DNA from: Caulobacterales bacterium | GTDB lineage: Bacteria; Pseudomonadota; Alphaproteobacteria; Caulobacterales; Caulobacteraceae | NCBI GenBank assembly: GCA_019510435.1 | Contig: JAEKKJ010000014.1 | Coordinates: 1-64,000 of the forward strand | Length of the DNA: 64,000 nucleotides | Reading direction: 5' to 3' | In this document: positions 25,924-37,056 of the stretch, in pieces | Position numbering within the stretch: the stretch's first letter is position 1 | Layout of the letters: each line of letters begins with the position of its first letter | The notes under the pieces: generated by a model | What the model was told of the DNA's origin: nothing | Databases searched by the model: none | The model's input: the letters and a program-made list of their open reading frames with translations, nothing else | Position numbers and translations under genes: made by a program

Positions 25924-26514
25924 CTAGACCTGGGCCAGACGCTTGACGCCGGCCAGGTCGAGGAAGTTGCCGAGCAGCTCGTGGCCGCACTCGGTGGCGA
26001 TGGACTCCGGGTGGAACTGCACGCCGTGCACTGGGCGGGTCCTGTGCTGCACGCCCATGATCTCGCCGTCGTCGGTCCAGGCGGTGACCTCGAAAACCTG
26101 CGGCAGATCGTCCTTTTGCACAGACAGGCTGTGATACCGGGTGGCCGTGAACGGGTTTTTCAGGCCAGCGAAGATACCCGTGGCGGAGTGATGGATGAGG
26201 CTGGTCTTGCCATGCATGAGGGCTCGGGCGCGGACGACCGCGCCGCCATACGCCTGGCCGATCGCCTGATGGCCGAGGCAGACGCCGAGGATTGGCAGGG
26301 TTTCCGGCGCTTCGCCGATGAGCCCGAGGCAGATCCCGGCTTCGTTCGGCGTACAGGGCCCGGGCGACAGGAGCACCGCCTCCGGCCGCAGCCCCAGGGC
26401 TTCGGGGACCGTGATCGCGTCATTGCGATGCACGACCGTCTCCGCCCCAAGCTCGTTCAGGTAGTGGACGAGGTTGTAGGTGAAGCTGTCGTAGTTATCG
26501 ATGACCAGGATCAT
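25924..26514 (-). CDS. trpG: Anthranilate synthase glutamine amidotransferase component
   Basis: TrpG supplies ammonia from glutamine to TrpE. It is a class I amidotransferase of 196 residues with PGPCTP (51-56), the nucleophile Cys79 in [10 protein letters not shown], and the His-Glu of VQFHPES near 170. It may also serve PabB in folate synthesis, as many alphaproteobacterial copies do. Its partner trpE lies 2.9 kb further along on the same strand, separated by two small genes and an amidohydrolase. Confidence 0.97.
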   Translation of the reverse strand: MILVIDNYDSFTYNLVHYLNELGAETVVHRNDAITVPEALGLRPEAVLLSPGPCTPNEAGICLGLIGEAPETLPILGVCLGHQAIGQAYGGAVVRARALMHGKTSLIHHSATGIFAGLKNPFTATRYHSLSVQKDDLPQVFEVTAWTDDGEIMGVQHRTRPVHGVQFHPESIATECGHELLGNFLDLAGVKRLAQV

Positions 26515-26565
26515 GACGGTTCTCTAAGCTTTGCCAGCGCGCGCGCCAAGCGGGATGCTCGGCGA

Positions 26566-26766
26566 ATGTCGACGCACGATTCGGCCCTAGACCCCTCGCA
26601 GGTGGCCCGCGCCCGGGCGCTGCTCAAGCCCGCGGTGCGGCACGATCCCTGGTGGCCGGCCTTGCTCGCCGCGACGGCGCTGGCGCTGACCGCGGTCGTC
26701 TTCGCCGCCGCCGCCGTGCTGGCGCCGCCGCTGCAGACCGAGCACGTGGAAAGCGCGCCCGGCTGA
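26566..26766 (+). CDS. Small single-pass membrane protein, function unknown
   Basis: This 66-residue ORF starts at an ATG 52 bases from the divergent trpG start and ends before a minus-strand terminator. Residues 1-30 are hydrophilic (DPSQVARARALLKPAVRHDPWW), 31-53 form one clear hydrophobic helix, and a short Pro/Glu tail follows. I do not recognise a family. The conserved-looking layout and its fit in the gap support it being real, but no strong Shine-Dalgarno is seen. Confidence 0.5.
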   Translation: MSTHDSALDPSQVARARALLKPAVRHDPWWPALLAATALALTAVVFAAAAVLAPPLQTEHVESAPG

Positions 26767-26793
26767 GGCCCGGGGGCTCCCCAGGCACATCGC

Positions 26794-26831
26794 CCCAAAA
26801 CAAAAGCGCCGGCCCCGCAGGAGGCCGGCGC
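26794..26831 (-). terminator. Rho-independent terminator of the Ala/Lys-rich protein gene
   Basis: GCGCCGGCC (26806-26814) pairs perfectly with GGCCGGCGC (26823-26831); on the minus strand the stem is followed by TTTTGTTTTGGGG. It lies 23 bases after the stop of the gene at 26855-27130. Confidence 0.9.
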
Positions 26832-26854
26832 GTCTGTCGTGGGCGAGGCGCCGC

Positions 26855-27130
26855 CTATTTCGGGGCGTCGGGCGCCTTGGTGGTGGTGGTGGTGGTCTTG
26901 TCCGCCGGGGCGGCGCTGGTGTCCGACGCCGGCGAAGCGGAGTCGTCAGCGGGCTTGGCCTTGTCGGCCGGCGCGCTCTTGTCGGCCGGAGCCGCCTTGT
27001 CAGTCTTGGCCTTGGCCGGCGCGGAGGCCATGGGGTCCGCCGTCGAGGTCTTCGGCGGATCGGCCGCAAGCGCGAGGCCGGGGGCCACGAAGAACAGGGT
27101 GGCGGCGGCCGCGAGCAGGTGGTTGCGCAT
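26855..27130 (-). CDS. Secreted low-complexity Ala/Lys/Pro/Thr-rich protein
   Basis: A 91-residue protein with a clear signal peptide (MRNHLLAAAATLFFVAPGLALA). The mature part is disordered, with repeated APADKSAPADKAKPADD units and a run of six Thr encoded by a repeated trinucleotide. It has GGAGGG before the ATG and its own terminator, which supports expression. I do not recognise a function; such proteins are often periplasmic or envelope-associated. The simple repeats may vary in length between strains. Confidence 0.7.
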   Translation of the reverse strand: MRNHLLAAAATLFFVAPGLALAADPPKTSTADPMASAPAKAKTDKAAPADKSAPADKAKPADDSASPASDTSAAPADKTTTTTTKAPDAPK

Positions 27131-27324
27131 TCAGTATCCCTCCGTAATCACCCCGACGTTACTGGCATCGACCCTGAAAGGGGCGTGGGCTTGGCCGGTT
27201 CGCGGCTGAAAGTGGGCGTTGCTGTGGGCGCCGCCGCAACCGGCGCTCGCAGATCCCCTTGCCGCCGCGGAAGCTGCGTGCAGACTTCCCCCGGCGCGTA
27301 GGCGTGGGCCGCCGAGAGGGCGAG

Positions 27325-29376
27325 ATGCACGGCAAGATCTTGATGAGCGCCCTGGGCGCCCTCAGCACCCTGGGCGCCCTGGTGGCGAGTGGCGCCATCG
27401 CCCGGGCCGCGACCCCGGACCTGGCGACGCCGCCGCCGGGCGCGCGCCACTACGTGATCGAATCCACCGGCGGCAAGCACGGCGACTCCTGGATGTGGAC
27501 GGCGCCCGACGGCGCACGCGTGGGGCGGGAGACCTGGAACCTGCGCGGCCAGCCGTGGGACTGGGACTCGGCCGGCAAGGCCGGGCCGGACGGCATGCCC
27601 GTGGCGCTGGCCATCCACGGCAGCTCGCCGCAGGGCGACGCCACCGAGACCTTCACCGCCACCGCCGCCTCCGGCGCCTGGAAGAGCCCGGTGGACGCCG
27701 GCAGCGCGCCGGCCGCGGGGCGGTTCTACGTCAGCCAGGGCGGGCCGATCGACACCACGGCCTGGTTCGTCGACCGCCTGCTGGCCAGCCCGAACCACAC
27801 CCTCGATCTCCTGCCCGGAGGCCGGGCGCGAGCGGAGAAGCTGACCAGCCTCGAGGTGGGGCAGGGCGCGGCGAAGCAGACGGTCAACCTCTGGGCCGTC
27901 TCAGGGCTCGCGGCCACGCCGCTGTTCGTCTGGGCCGACGCCAAGGACCGGTTCTTCGGGACGACCAGCGTGATCGCCTGGCTGCCGGAGGCCTATGCCG
28001 GGGAACTGGCGCGCCTGGAGGCCGCCCAGTCCAAGGCCGCCGCGCGCCAGGCCCCCGCCTTCGTGGCCCAGCTGGTGCATCCGCCCGCCGGCCCCATCGC
28101 CATCACCCATGTGCAGCTGTTCGACGCCGAGGCCCTGCGCTTCCTGCCCGACCAGACCGTGGTGGTGGACAAGGGCCTGATCGCCGCCGTCGGCCCGGCG
28201 GCGACGGTGACGGTCCCGCCCAAGGCGCGGGTGATCGACGGCCACGGCATGACGCTGACGCCCGGCCTCTGGGACTGCCACATGCACGTGGGCGACGACT
28301 ACACGGGGCTGCAGGAACTCTCGCTGGGCGTCACCTCGATCCGCGACCCCGGCAATAACGACGCCCTGACCATCGACCGGCGCACCCGGCGTGCAGCCGG
28401 CCAGCTCCTGTTCCCGCACGTCTATCCGTCGTCGCTGATCGACGGGAAGGGGCCCTACACCGCCCAGGTGGCCAATGTCGCGACCAGCCAGGCCGAGGCC
28501 ATCGCCCTGGTCGACCAGGCCAAGGCCAAGGGCTTCACCGGGGTGAAGTTCTACGGGACCTTCAACGCCGCCTGGCTGCCCGCCACCATCGCCGAGGCGC
28601 ACAAGCAGGGCCTGCACGTGCACGGCCACATCCCGGCCGGCATCCGCACGCTGGAGGCGATCAACGACGGCTATGACGAGGTCACCCACATCAACTGGGT
28701 GATGATGCAGGCCATGCCGGCCGAGATCCTGCCCACCGACAACGGCATCGGCCGCTTCGAGGGACCCGGGCGCTACGCCAAGGACGTGGACCTGGACGGC
28801 CCGGCGCTGAGCGAGATCGTCCGCGTGATGGCGGCCAAGCATACCTACAGCGACCCGACCATGGTGGCGTTCGAGAGCCTCTATGTTCCCGAGAACGGCG
28901 AGCTCACCGGCTCGTATTCGCCGTTCGTCGGCACGCTGCCGCCCGCCACCGAGCGCGGCTTCAAGGCCGGCGGCTTCGCCGTGCCCGCCGGCCTGACCCG
29001 CGCCGACTACCGCGCCAGCTGGGCCAAGATGGTCGGGCTGCTGGCCAAGATGCACAAGGCCGGCGTGCCCATCGTGGCCGGCACCGACGGGGCGGGGATC
29101 GAGCTGATCCACGAGTTGGAGATCTACGAGGACGCCGGCTTCACCCCGGCCGAGGCGCTGGCGGCCGCCACCATCGTGCCCGCGCGCCTGGTCGGCCAGG
29201 ACGGCAAGACCGGCTCCATCAAGGTGGGCAAGGCCGCCGACCTCACGCTGGTGGAAGGCGACCCGTCGAAACGCATCGGCGACCTGCGCCAGACCCGCCT
29301 GGTGATCCTGGACGGCATCCCCCTCGAGGCCGACGCCCTGCGCACCGCGGCGGGGTTCTCGGGGCGGCCGCACTAG
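27325..29376 (+). CDS. Exported amidohydrolase-family protein
   Basis: With the ATG at 27325 (GAGAGGGCGAG upstream) the protein is 683 residues and begins with a signal peptide ending near AIARAAT. About 230 residues of beta-rich sequence precede the amidohydrolase core. The core has GLWDCHMHVG (His319, His321), a VKFYGT Lys, HVHGHIP, THINW and GTDGAG with the metal Asp, then the C-terminal IKVGKAADLTLVEGDP. This suggests a periplasmic metal-dependent hydrolase of the imidazolonepropionase/prolidase-like branch; the substrate is unknown. It sits between trpG and trpE and converges on trpE with a four-base gap. Confidence 0.85.
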   Translation: MHGKILMSALGALSTLGALVASGAIARAATPDLATPPPGARHYVIESTGGKHGDSWMWTAPDGARVGRETWNLRGQPWDWDSAGKAGPDGMPVALAIHGSSPQGDATETFTATAASGAWKSPVDAGSAPAAGRFYVSQGGPIDTTAWFVDRLLASPNHTLDLLPGGRARAEKLTSLEVGQGAAKQTVNLWAVSGLAATPLFVWADAKDRFFGTTSVIAWLPEAYAGELARLEAAQSKAAARQAPAFVAQLVHPPAGPIAITHVQLFDAEALRFLPDQTVVVDKGLIAAVGPAATVTVPPKARVIDGHGMTLTPGLWDCHMHVGDDYTGLQELSLGVTSIRDPGNNDALTIDRRTRRAAGQLLFPHVYPSSLIDGKGPYTAQVANVATSQAEAIALVDQAKAKGFTGVKFYGTFNAAWLPATIAEAHKQGLHVHGHIPAGIRTLEAINDGYDEVTHINWVMMQAMPAEILPTDNGIGRFEGPGRYAKDVDLDGPALSEIVRVMAAKHTYSDPTMVAFESLYVPENGELTGSYSPFVGTLPPATERGFKAGGFAVPAGLTRADYRASWAKMVGLLAKMHKAGVPIVAGTDGAGIELIHELEIYEDAGFTPAEALAAATIVPARLVGQDGKTGSIKVGKAADLTLVEGDPSKRIGDLRQTRLVILDGIPLEADALRTAAGFSGRPH

Positions 29377-29380
29377 CGTC

Positions 29381-30916
29381 CTAGACGAACCGCCAGCTTT
29401 CCTCGGCCGCCCGGCGGAGGGCGCGGGCCTTGTGGAGGGTCTCGTCGTATTCGGCGTCGGGGTCGGAGTCGGCCACCACGCCGCCGCCGGCCTGGACGTA
29501 CATGACGCCGTCCTTGAAGAGCGCCGTGCGCAGGACGATGCAGGTGTCCACCGAGCCGTCCGAGCCGAAGTAGCCGACGGCGCCGGCGTAGACCATGCCG
29601 CGCTTCTCGATCTCCAGCTCGTCGATGATCTCCATCGCCCGCACCTTGGGCGCGCCGGAGAGGGTGCCGGCGGGCAGGGCGGCCATGACCACGTCCACCG
29701 GGTCCAGGCCCTCGGGCGCGTCGCCCTCGACGTTGGAGACCAGGTGCATCACGTGGCTGTAGCGCTCGACGAAGAAGCTGGCGGTGACCCGTACCCGGGG
29801 GCTGCGGGTGGGTTGGGCCGGCTCGTTGGCGCCGGCCTGTTTCAGCATCGCGACGCGGCCCACGTCGTTGCGGCCGAGGTCCAGCAGCATCAGGTGCTCG
29901 GCCCGCTCCTTGGGGTCGGCGATCAGTTCCTCTTCCAGCCGGCGGTCCTCCTCGGGCGTCGCGCCGCGGGGGCGCGTACCGGCGATCGGGCGGATGGTGA
30001 TCTTGCCGTCGCGCAGCCGCACCAGGATCTCGGGGCTGGAGCCGGCGATGTGGAAGTCGCCGAAGTCGAGGAAGTAGAGGAACGGCGAGGGGTTCGTGCG
30101 CCGCAGCGAGCGGTAGAGCGCGAACGGGTCGTGGGCGAAGGGCGCGCGGAAGCGGTGGCTGGGCACCACCTGGAAGATGTCGCCCGCGCGGACGTAGTCC
30201 TTGGCCTTCTCGACGATCTCCCGGTAGGCCTCGCGCCCCACAGGCGTGGTGAAGCGGTCGGGCTCGGGCGTGGCGTCGCCCTTGAGCGGCGGGGCCGGCT
30301 TGCGGAACTCCGCGACGACGGCCGAGAGCCGGGCCTGGGCGGCCGCATAGGCGTCCTCGGCGCGGCTGCCTTCGGGGCGCACGGGCGTGACCAGCAGGAT
30401 CTCCTGGGCGATGCCGTCGAAGATCGCGACGATGGAGGGCCGGGCCAGCACGCCGTCGGGCAGGCCCAGCGGGTCGGGATTGACGTTGGGCAGGCGCTCG
30501 GCCAGCCGGATCATGTCGTAGCCCAGCGCGCCGAACACGCCGGCGGCCATGGGCGGCAGGCCCGGGGGCAGCTCGATCCGGGAGGCGGCGAGCAGGTCGC
30601 GCAGGGAGTCCAGCGCCCCGCCGTTCTCCGCCACGAAGCGGCCGGCGGCGATGTCGGCCGGCCCGCGGGCCACCTCCGCCTGGTCGCCCCGGCAGCGCCA
30701 GACCAGGTCGGGATTGAGGGTGATGATCGAATAACGCGCCCGGAACGCGCCGCCCTCCACGCTCTCGAACAGGAAGGCGTACGGCTTGCCGTGGCCGATC
30801 TTCAGGAAGGCGGAGACGGGGGTCTCGAGGTCGTCGACCAGGCGGGTCCAGACGACCTGGGGCGCGCCGCCGTCATAGGTCGCGCGAAAGGCCTCGAACG
30901 GCGGCTCGGCGATCAC
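29381..30916 (-). CDS. trpE: Anthranilate synthase component I
   Basis: TrpE makes anthranilate from chorismate with ammonia from TrpG. It is 511 residues, with the chorismate-binding motifs IAGTRPRGATPEEDRRLEEEL and GAPKVRAMEIIDELE in the C-terminal half. The N-terminal half has an LxxS-type tryptophan feedback region (LFESVEGG), so end-product inhibition is likely. The GTG start at 30916 overlaps the ppiD stop (GTGA), so it is translated from the ppiD message, a known alphaproteobacterial arrangement. Confidence 0.97.
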   Translation of the reverse strand: MIAEPPFEAFRATYDGGAPQVVWTRLVDDLETPVSAFLKIGHGKPYAFLFESVEGGAFRARYSIITLNPDLVWRCRGDQAEVARGPADIAAGRFVAENGGALDSLRDLLAASRIELPPGLPPMAAGVFGALGYDMIRLAERLPNVNPDPLGLPDGVLARPSIVAIFDGIAQEILLVTPVRPEGSRAEDAYAAAQARLSAVVAEFRKPAPPLKGDATPEPDRFTTPVGREAYREIVEKAKDYVRAGDIFQVVPSHRFRAPFAHDPFALYRSLRRTNPSPFLYFLDFGDFHIAGSSPEILVRLRDGKITIRPIAGTRPRGATPEEDRRLEEELIADPKERAEHLMLLDLGRNDVGRVAMLKQAGANEPAQPTRSPRVRVTASFFVERYSHVMHLVSNVEGDAPEGLDPVDVVMAALPAGTLSGAPKVRAMEIIDELEIEKRGMVYAGAVGYFGSDGSVDTCIVLRTALFKDGVMYVQAGGGVVADSDPDAEYDETLHKARALRRAAEESWRFV

Positions 30917-32847
30917 CCCTTCTTCTCCGGCTTGCCCTTCGCGTCCTTGCCCTTGAGCGGTTCGAAGCCGACGGCCGAGCGGGCGCGGTCCGGATCGACC
31001 TTGGCCTTCAGCTTGGCCCGGGCGTAGGTCTCGGCGCTCTCGGCCATCTCGCGGAAGACCGTGGCGGTCAACTCGCCGCGGTTGTTCTCCGCCAGGCGGG
31101 CCGCGGCAGGGCCGGAGTCCATCTGCACATTGTCGACGCGGCCGATGACCAGGCCCGTCTGGGCCCGCGCGGTCCAGACCTCACCCGGCTTCGAGCCGAA
31201 CGCACGGCCCAGCACGGGCTGCGGCACGTCCGTGTGGGACTGGGCGGTCTGGCGCGAGAGGCCCGCCACCTTGGTCACCTGCAGATGCTCGGAGGCGGCC
31301 ACCGCGTCCAGGGTCTCGCCCTTCTGGATGCGCGCGGTCAGCGCCTGAGCCTTGGCTTCCAGGGCCTTCACCACCTGGCGCTGCTTCCAGACCTGGGTGA
31401 TGACCGGCTTGATCTCCTCCATCGGCGGGATGTGCGGGGCGATGACCTTGTCGACCTTGACCAGGAAGTAGGAGCCGCTGCCGTCGCCGAGCTCGGTGAC
31501 CTCGCTCTCGCCGCCCGCCGGCAGGCTGAAGGCGGTCTCGAGCACCTTGGGCGGCAGCTGCTGGCTGGGCTGCCCCTGAGGGCCACGACCATCGCGGGAG
31601 ATCGGGCCGACGGCCTGGGCCGTGGCGCCGACCTTCTGGGCGGCGTCGGCGATGCTGGCGCCGCCGCTGTGGGCGTCGTCGAAGGCCTGGGTCTGATCGT
31701 AGACCTTCTTGGCGACCATATCCTTCTTGATCTCGGCCTCGAGCATCGGCCGGGCCTCCTCCAGGCTGACCTCGTGCCCGGGCGTGACGGCGGCCACCTT
31801 CACGACGAAGAGGCCGAGGTCTCCCGGCACGACGGCGACCTGGCCCGCGGCCATCTTGAAGGCGGCCTGGGCCACCTTGTGGTCCGGGATCGCCGAGAGC
31901 GGCTTGTCGGCATAGTCCACGGCGCTGACGCCGATGGACTTGGCCACCGCGTCGGGAAGTTCGCCCTTGCCGAGCCGGGCGGCGACGGCCTGGGCCGCGG
32001 CCTGGTCCTTCACCGGGATGGTGGTCAGGGTGCGCGTCTCCGGCTTGGAGAGCGTGTCCTTGCGGAAGTCGTAGCGCTTCTTCAGCTCGGCCGGATCGAT
32101 CGGGCCGAGGTTCGCCGCAACCGAGTTGGGGGTGAACGCGACCACGGTCAGCTGCCGCGTCTCGGGCAGGGTGAGGGCGCTCTTGTTCTCGCTCACGAAG
32201 GTGGCCAGCTGGGCGTCGGTGGGGTCGGCGGGCGCCGGCACGCTCTGCGGGGTCAGGGTCATGAAGGCCAGGTCGCGGGTTTCCAGCGCGAACACCGACG
32301 CCAGGGCGCCATAGGCCCGCGGCACGCCCAGGCCGTTCTGCACCGCCACCGCCCAATGCTGGGCGGCCATGTCGTCACGGATCTGGGCGTCCAGCTGGGC
32401 CGCGGTGAAGCCGTTCTCGGCCAGGCGCTGCAGGAAGATCTTCTTGTCGAAGCGGCCGGAGACCGGGTCGAAGAAACCGGGGATCTTCTCGATCTGCGCC
32501 AGGATCAGCTTGTCGGACGGCTTGATGCCGATCTTCGACAGCAGCTCGGCGAAGGACTCGCGCGTGGCCAGGCCGTTCAGGACGGCGGCGTCCAGGTGGT
32601 TCTGGTCGGCGAGCTCGGGCGTGATGGTCTGGCCCGACTGCTGCTCCAGGCGCTTCTTGTAGTTATCGTACTCGCGCTTGAAATCGTACGAGGTGGTGGT
32701 GCGCGAGCCGACATGGATCACGGCGTCCGGCCGGATGGCCTGGAAGCCGTAGCGGCTGACGCCGAAGCCGGCCATGGCCAGGATGATCAGGCCGAGCAGA
32801 CCCTTGGCGAACCAGGACTGCGTGAACTTGCGGGCGCCGAGAAGCAT
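30913..32847 (-). CDS. ppiD: PpiD/SurA-type periplasmic peptidyl-prolyl isomerase
   Basis: PpiD-like proteins are inner-membrane-anchored chaperones that meet substrates leaving SecYEG. The ATG at 32847 (AAAGGA upstream) gives 644 residues with a single membrane anchor at about 12-32 (GLLGLIILAMAGFGVSRYGF), a SurA_N-like chaperone region (40-250) and parvulin-like segments that are weakly conserved. The C-terminus is Lys-rich (KGKDAKGKPEKKG). A longer reading frame would add 43 Arg-rich residues without sense. It is divergent from tpiA and overlaps trpE. Confidence 0.9.
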   Translation of the reverse strand: MLLGARKFTQSWFAKGLLGLIILAMAGFGVSRYGFQAIRPDAVIHVGSRTTTSYDFKREYDNYKKRLEQQSGQTITPELADQNHLDAAVLNGLATRESFAELLSKIGIKPSDKLILAQIEKIPGFFDPVSGRFDKKIFLQRLAENGFTAAQLDAQIRDDMAAQHWAVAVQNGLGVPRAYGALASVFALETRDLAFMTLTPQSVPAPADPTDAQLATFVSENKSALTLPETRQLTVVAFTPNSVAANLGPIDPAELKKRYDFRKDTLSKPETRTLTTIPVKDQAAAQAVAARLGKGELPDAVAKSIGVSAVDYADKPLSAIPDHKVAQAAFKMAAGQVAVVPGDLGLFVVKVAAVTPGHEVSLEEARPMLEAEIKKDMVAKKVYDQTQAFDDAHSGGASIADAAQKVGATAQAVGPISRDGRGPQGQPSQQLPPKVLETAFSLPAGGESEVTELGDGSGSYFLVKVDKVIAPHIPPMEEIKPVITQVWKQRQVVKALEAKAQALTARIQKGETLDAVAASEHLQVTKVAGLSRQTAQSHTDVPQPVLGRAFGSKPGEVWTARAQTGLVIGRVDNVQMDSGPAAARLAENNRGELTATVFREMAESAETYARAKLKAKVDPDRARSAVGFEPLKGKDAKGKPEKKG

Positions 32848-33015
32848 TCGGGTCCTTTCCCCGGGGAAGCGTGCGGGCCGGTATAGGGAGCGCCCAGCGC
32901 GGCGGCAAGCGCGCCTCGGCCGCAGGCGCGGCTGTGGCCCTTGCGAAGGCGCAAGGCGTGACAGTCCGCCCGCCATGGCTTAACCGGCGCGCCACGCTTC
33001 ACGAGGGGAGGGGCC

Positions 33016-33762
33016 ATGACCGCGCCGCAGCCGCTGATCGCCGGCAACTGGAAGATGAACGGCCTCACCGCCTCGCTGGCGGAGGCGCGGGCGGTGGCGG
33101 AGGGCGTCGGCGCGACGCGGGCCCGGGTGGCGATCTGCCCGCCCGCCGTGCTGATCCACCAGATGGCCGACGCGCTGGCGGGGACACCCGTCCTGGTGGG
33201 CGGTCAGGACAGCCACGAGGAGGAGGCGGGGGCCTTCACCGGCGACATCTCCGCCGCCATGCTGGCCGACGTGGGCGCGCGGCTGGTGATCCTGGGCCAC
33301 TCCGAGCGCCGCGCCGGCTACCGCGAGACCGACGGGCGGGTGGCGCGCAAGGTGGTGGCCGCGCTGCGGGCCGGCCTGGAGCCGATCGTCTGCGTCGGCG
33401 AGACCCTGGAGGAGCGCAAGGCGGGCCAGGCGCTGGCGGTCGTCACTGGTCAGGTCCGCGGGTCCCTGCCGTCCGAGCTCGCCGGGCATCGCTTCTCGGT
33501 GGCCTACGAGCCGGTCTGGGCCATTGGCACGGGCTTGACACCGACCACGCCAGAGATCGAGGAGATGCACCGCGCCATCCGCGCGACCCTCGTGGAGAGC
33601 TTTGGGCCGGCCGCCCGCGCTGTGCCGATTCTCTACGGCGGCTCGGTGAAGCCTTCCAACGCCGAGGAGATCCTGGCGGCCGACGAGGTCGGGGGCGCGC
33701 TGGTGGGCGGCGCCTCGCTGAAGGCCAGCGACTTCCTGGCGATCGTCAAGGCAGCCGGCTGA
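33016..33762 (+). CDS. tpiA: Triosephosphate isomerase
   Basis: TpiA interconverts dihydroxyacetone phosphate and glyceraldehyde 3-phosphate. The 248-residue barrel has NWKMN (11-15, Lys13), LGHSERR with the catalytic His, and AYEPVWAIGTG with the catalytic Glu. GAGGGGAGG lies before the ATG. The 168-base region between tpiA and the divergent ppiD presumably holds both promoters, but I saw no clear consensus boxes. Confidence 0.98.
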   Translation: MTAPQPLIAGNWKMNGLTASLAEARAVAEGVGATRARVAICPPAVLIHQMADALAGTPVLVGGQDSHEEEAGAFTGDISAAMLADVGARLVILGHSERRAGYRETDGRVARKVVAALRAGLEPIVCVGETLEERKAGQALAVVTGQVRGSLPSELAGHRFSVAYEPVWAIGTGLTPTTPEIEEMHRAIRATLVESFGPAARAVPILYGGSVKPSNAEEILAADEVGGALVGGASLKASDFLAIVKAAG

Positions 33763-33765
33763 CGC

Positions 33766-34179
33766 CTATTCGGACGGCCCCTTCAGCTCCACCGTATTGC
33801 CGTCGGGATCGCGGACGTAGAGCGAAAAGCCGTCGCCGTCGGCGCCGTAGCGCGGGCCTTCTTCCACGACATCGACGCCGTGGGCGGCCAGGTGGGCGCG
33901 GATGGCGGCCTCGTCGAACGGGCGCACCTGGACAGCGAAATGGTCGAGGTTGCGCGCCTCATGGCCAGGCCCGGCGCCGCCGAGACGGCCCAGCTTCCCG
34001 TCGAGCGTGACGAGGTCGATCATCTGCGGCCCGGCGCGGACGTGGGTCAGCCCCAGTTCCGGCCGGTCGCGGTCGACGGCAAGGCCGAGGACGTCCCGAT
34101 AGAAGCCCAGCGCGCGCTCCTTGTCGGCGACGCGCAGAACGATGTGGTCGAAGCCCTGGATGGCGATCGGATGGGTCAT
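33766..34179 (-). CDS. VOC/glyoxalase-family protein
   Basis: A 137-residue protein of the vicinal-oxygen-chelate fold with two beta-alpha-beta-beta-beta halves. Potential metal ligands are the His of FDHIVLRV, the His of LDHFAVQV and the Glu of GNTVELKG. It begins MTHPIAIQGFDHIVLRVADKE. This is the size and pattern of single-domain dioxygenase or glyoxalase-like proteins (YaeR/virulence-type); the substrate cannot be deduced. It converges on tpiA with a three-base gap and is followed upstream by a GNAT gene on the same strand. Confidence 0.85.
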   Translation of the reverse strand: MTHPIAIQGFDHIVLRVADKERALGFYRDVLGLAVDRDRPELGLTHVRAGPQMIDLVTLDGKLGRLGGAGPGHEARNLDHFAVQVRPFDEAAIRAHLAAHGVDVVEEGPRYGADGDGFSLYVRDPDGNTVELKGPSE

Positions 34180-34203
34180 GGCGCGCAGATAGGCGCCGCT
34201 TCC

Positions 34204-34743
34204 TCAGAGGAGAAGACCGAACAGGCGGCAATCGCGCCGCTCGCCGTCCTTCAGCACGTGCCCGCGCAGCAACCCTTCCTCCTCGAACCCCAGCTTCTCC
34301 AGCAGGACCTCGGAGCGCCGGTTGCCCAGGTGGGTGCGGGCGGTCAGCTTGCGAACGCCGTTGGCCGCCGCGAAGGCCACAACCATCTGCATCGCCTCCT
34401 GGGCATAGCCTTGGCCCCAGGCCTCGCGGCCCAGGATGAAGCCCACCTCGGCGCGCCGGTGCCAGCGGTCCACCTCCGAGAGGTCGCAGACGCCCAGGAA
34501 CTGACGGTCCGTCAGGGTGCGCATGGCCCAGTAGAACGCCCGGCCCGCCGCCATCTCCGCCACCTGACCGCCGACGATGGCGCTGACCAGGTCCGGGTCG
34601 TCGATCTCGGCGACGTCCCAGTAGGCCATGACCTCCGGGTCGCCCATGACCGGGAACAGGTGCTGGGTGTCGGCCTCGACCAGCGGGTCCAGACGCAGGC
34701 GCGCGGTCTCCAGGATCGGCAGCCGATCGAAGTCGAGAATCAT
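34204..34743 (-). CDS. GNAT acetyltransferase, RimJ/RimL type
   Basis: A 179-residue acetyltransferase with the LETARLRLDPL start, the DPEVMAYWD segment and the acetyl-CoA region GREAWGQGYAQEAMQMVVAFA, all typical of the RimJ/RimL branch that acetylates protein N-termini or small amines. It is 24 bases upstream of the VOC gene on the same strand, so the two may be cotranscribed. The specific substrate is unknown. Confidence 0.85.
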   Translation of the reverse strand: MILDFDRLPILETARLRLDPLVEADTQHLFPVMGDPEVMAYWDVAEIDDPDLVSAIVGGQVAEMAAGRAFYWAMRTLTDRQFLGVCDLSEVDRWHRRAEVGFILGREAWGQGYAQEAMQMVVAFAAANGVRKLTARTHLGNRRSEVLLEKLGFEEEGLLRGHVLKDGERRDCRLFGLLL

Positions 34744-34876
34744 CCGCCTATCATGGCCTTGCGGGGAGGGTGCGGCGCACTAGCTATGGCCTTGGCGCGG
34801 CCGCGGTGATAGAGCGCCCGCTTCTTTTCGGCCCCGTGTGTCCACCGAAGCACGGGGCGAGCCTGAAAGACGCCCG

Positions 34877-35329
34877 ATGCTGCTGAACCTGCTGCTGGTG
34901 ATCGAGGTCATCGTCGCCCTGTTCCTGGTCGTGGTGGTGCTGCTGCAGCGCTCGGAAGGCGGCGGCCTGGTCAGCGGCGGCACGGGCTCGCTGATGTCGG
35001 TGCGCGGCCAGGCGGACCTGCTGACCCGCACCACCTGGATCCTGGCGACGGCGTTCTTCGTGCTGGGCCTGCTGCTGACCATCGTGGCCGGCCGCGAGCG
35101 CGGCGCCGCCTCGGTCGTCGACCGGCTGAAGGTCAATGCAATCAATCCCACCGAGCTCACCAAGCCCGCGCCGCAGCCGCCGGCCGGCACCGCCCAGCCC
35201 GGACCCGCCGGGTCGGCGCCCGCGCCGCTGAGCGCTCCGACCCCCACGCTGAACAGCCCGTTCGGCCAGATCCCGGCGACGCCGGCCGCGCCCGCGCAAT
35301 CCGCGCCCGCCCAGCCCGCCAAGAAGTAG
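34877..35329 (+). CDS. secG: Protein translocase subunit SecG
   Basis: SecG is the accessory subunit of SecYEG. From the ATG at 34877 it has 150 residues: two membrane helices (about 3-22 and 52-72) around the conserved LLQRSEGGGLVSGGTGSL loop, then a long Pro/Ala-rich tail of roughly 75 residues that is typical of alphaproteobacterial SecG. An upstream in-frame start at 34838 would add 13 charged residues and overlap a hairpin (34831-34838 with 34851-34858) in the leader. pyrG follows after 77 bases. Confidence 0.94.
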   Translation: MLLNLLLVIEVIVALFLVVVVLLQRSEGGGLVSGGTGSLMSVRGQADLLTRTTWILATAFFVLGLLLTIVAGRERGAASVVDRLKVNAINPTELTKPAPQPPAGTAQPGPAGSAPAPLSAPTPTLNSPFGQIPATPAAPAQSAPAQPAKK

Positions 35330-35400
35330 GCCGTCATGAACAAGGCTGTGGGTGCGCGCGAATCGCACGGCGCGCCATGAGCGAATCGCGGCTACTCTGA

Positions 35401-37047
<1,647 letters not shown>

Positions 37048-37056
37048 GCCTGCCAT

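Noticed and set aside
26879..26898. GGT trinucleotide run as a phase-variation tract
   Set aside because: It encodes a Thr run in frame; length changes by one unit would not shift the frame.
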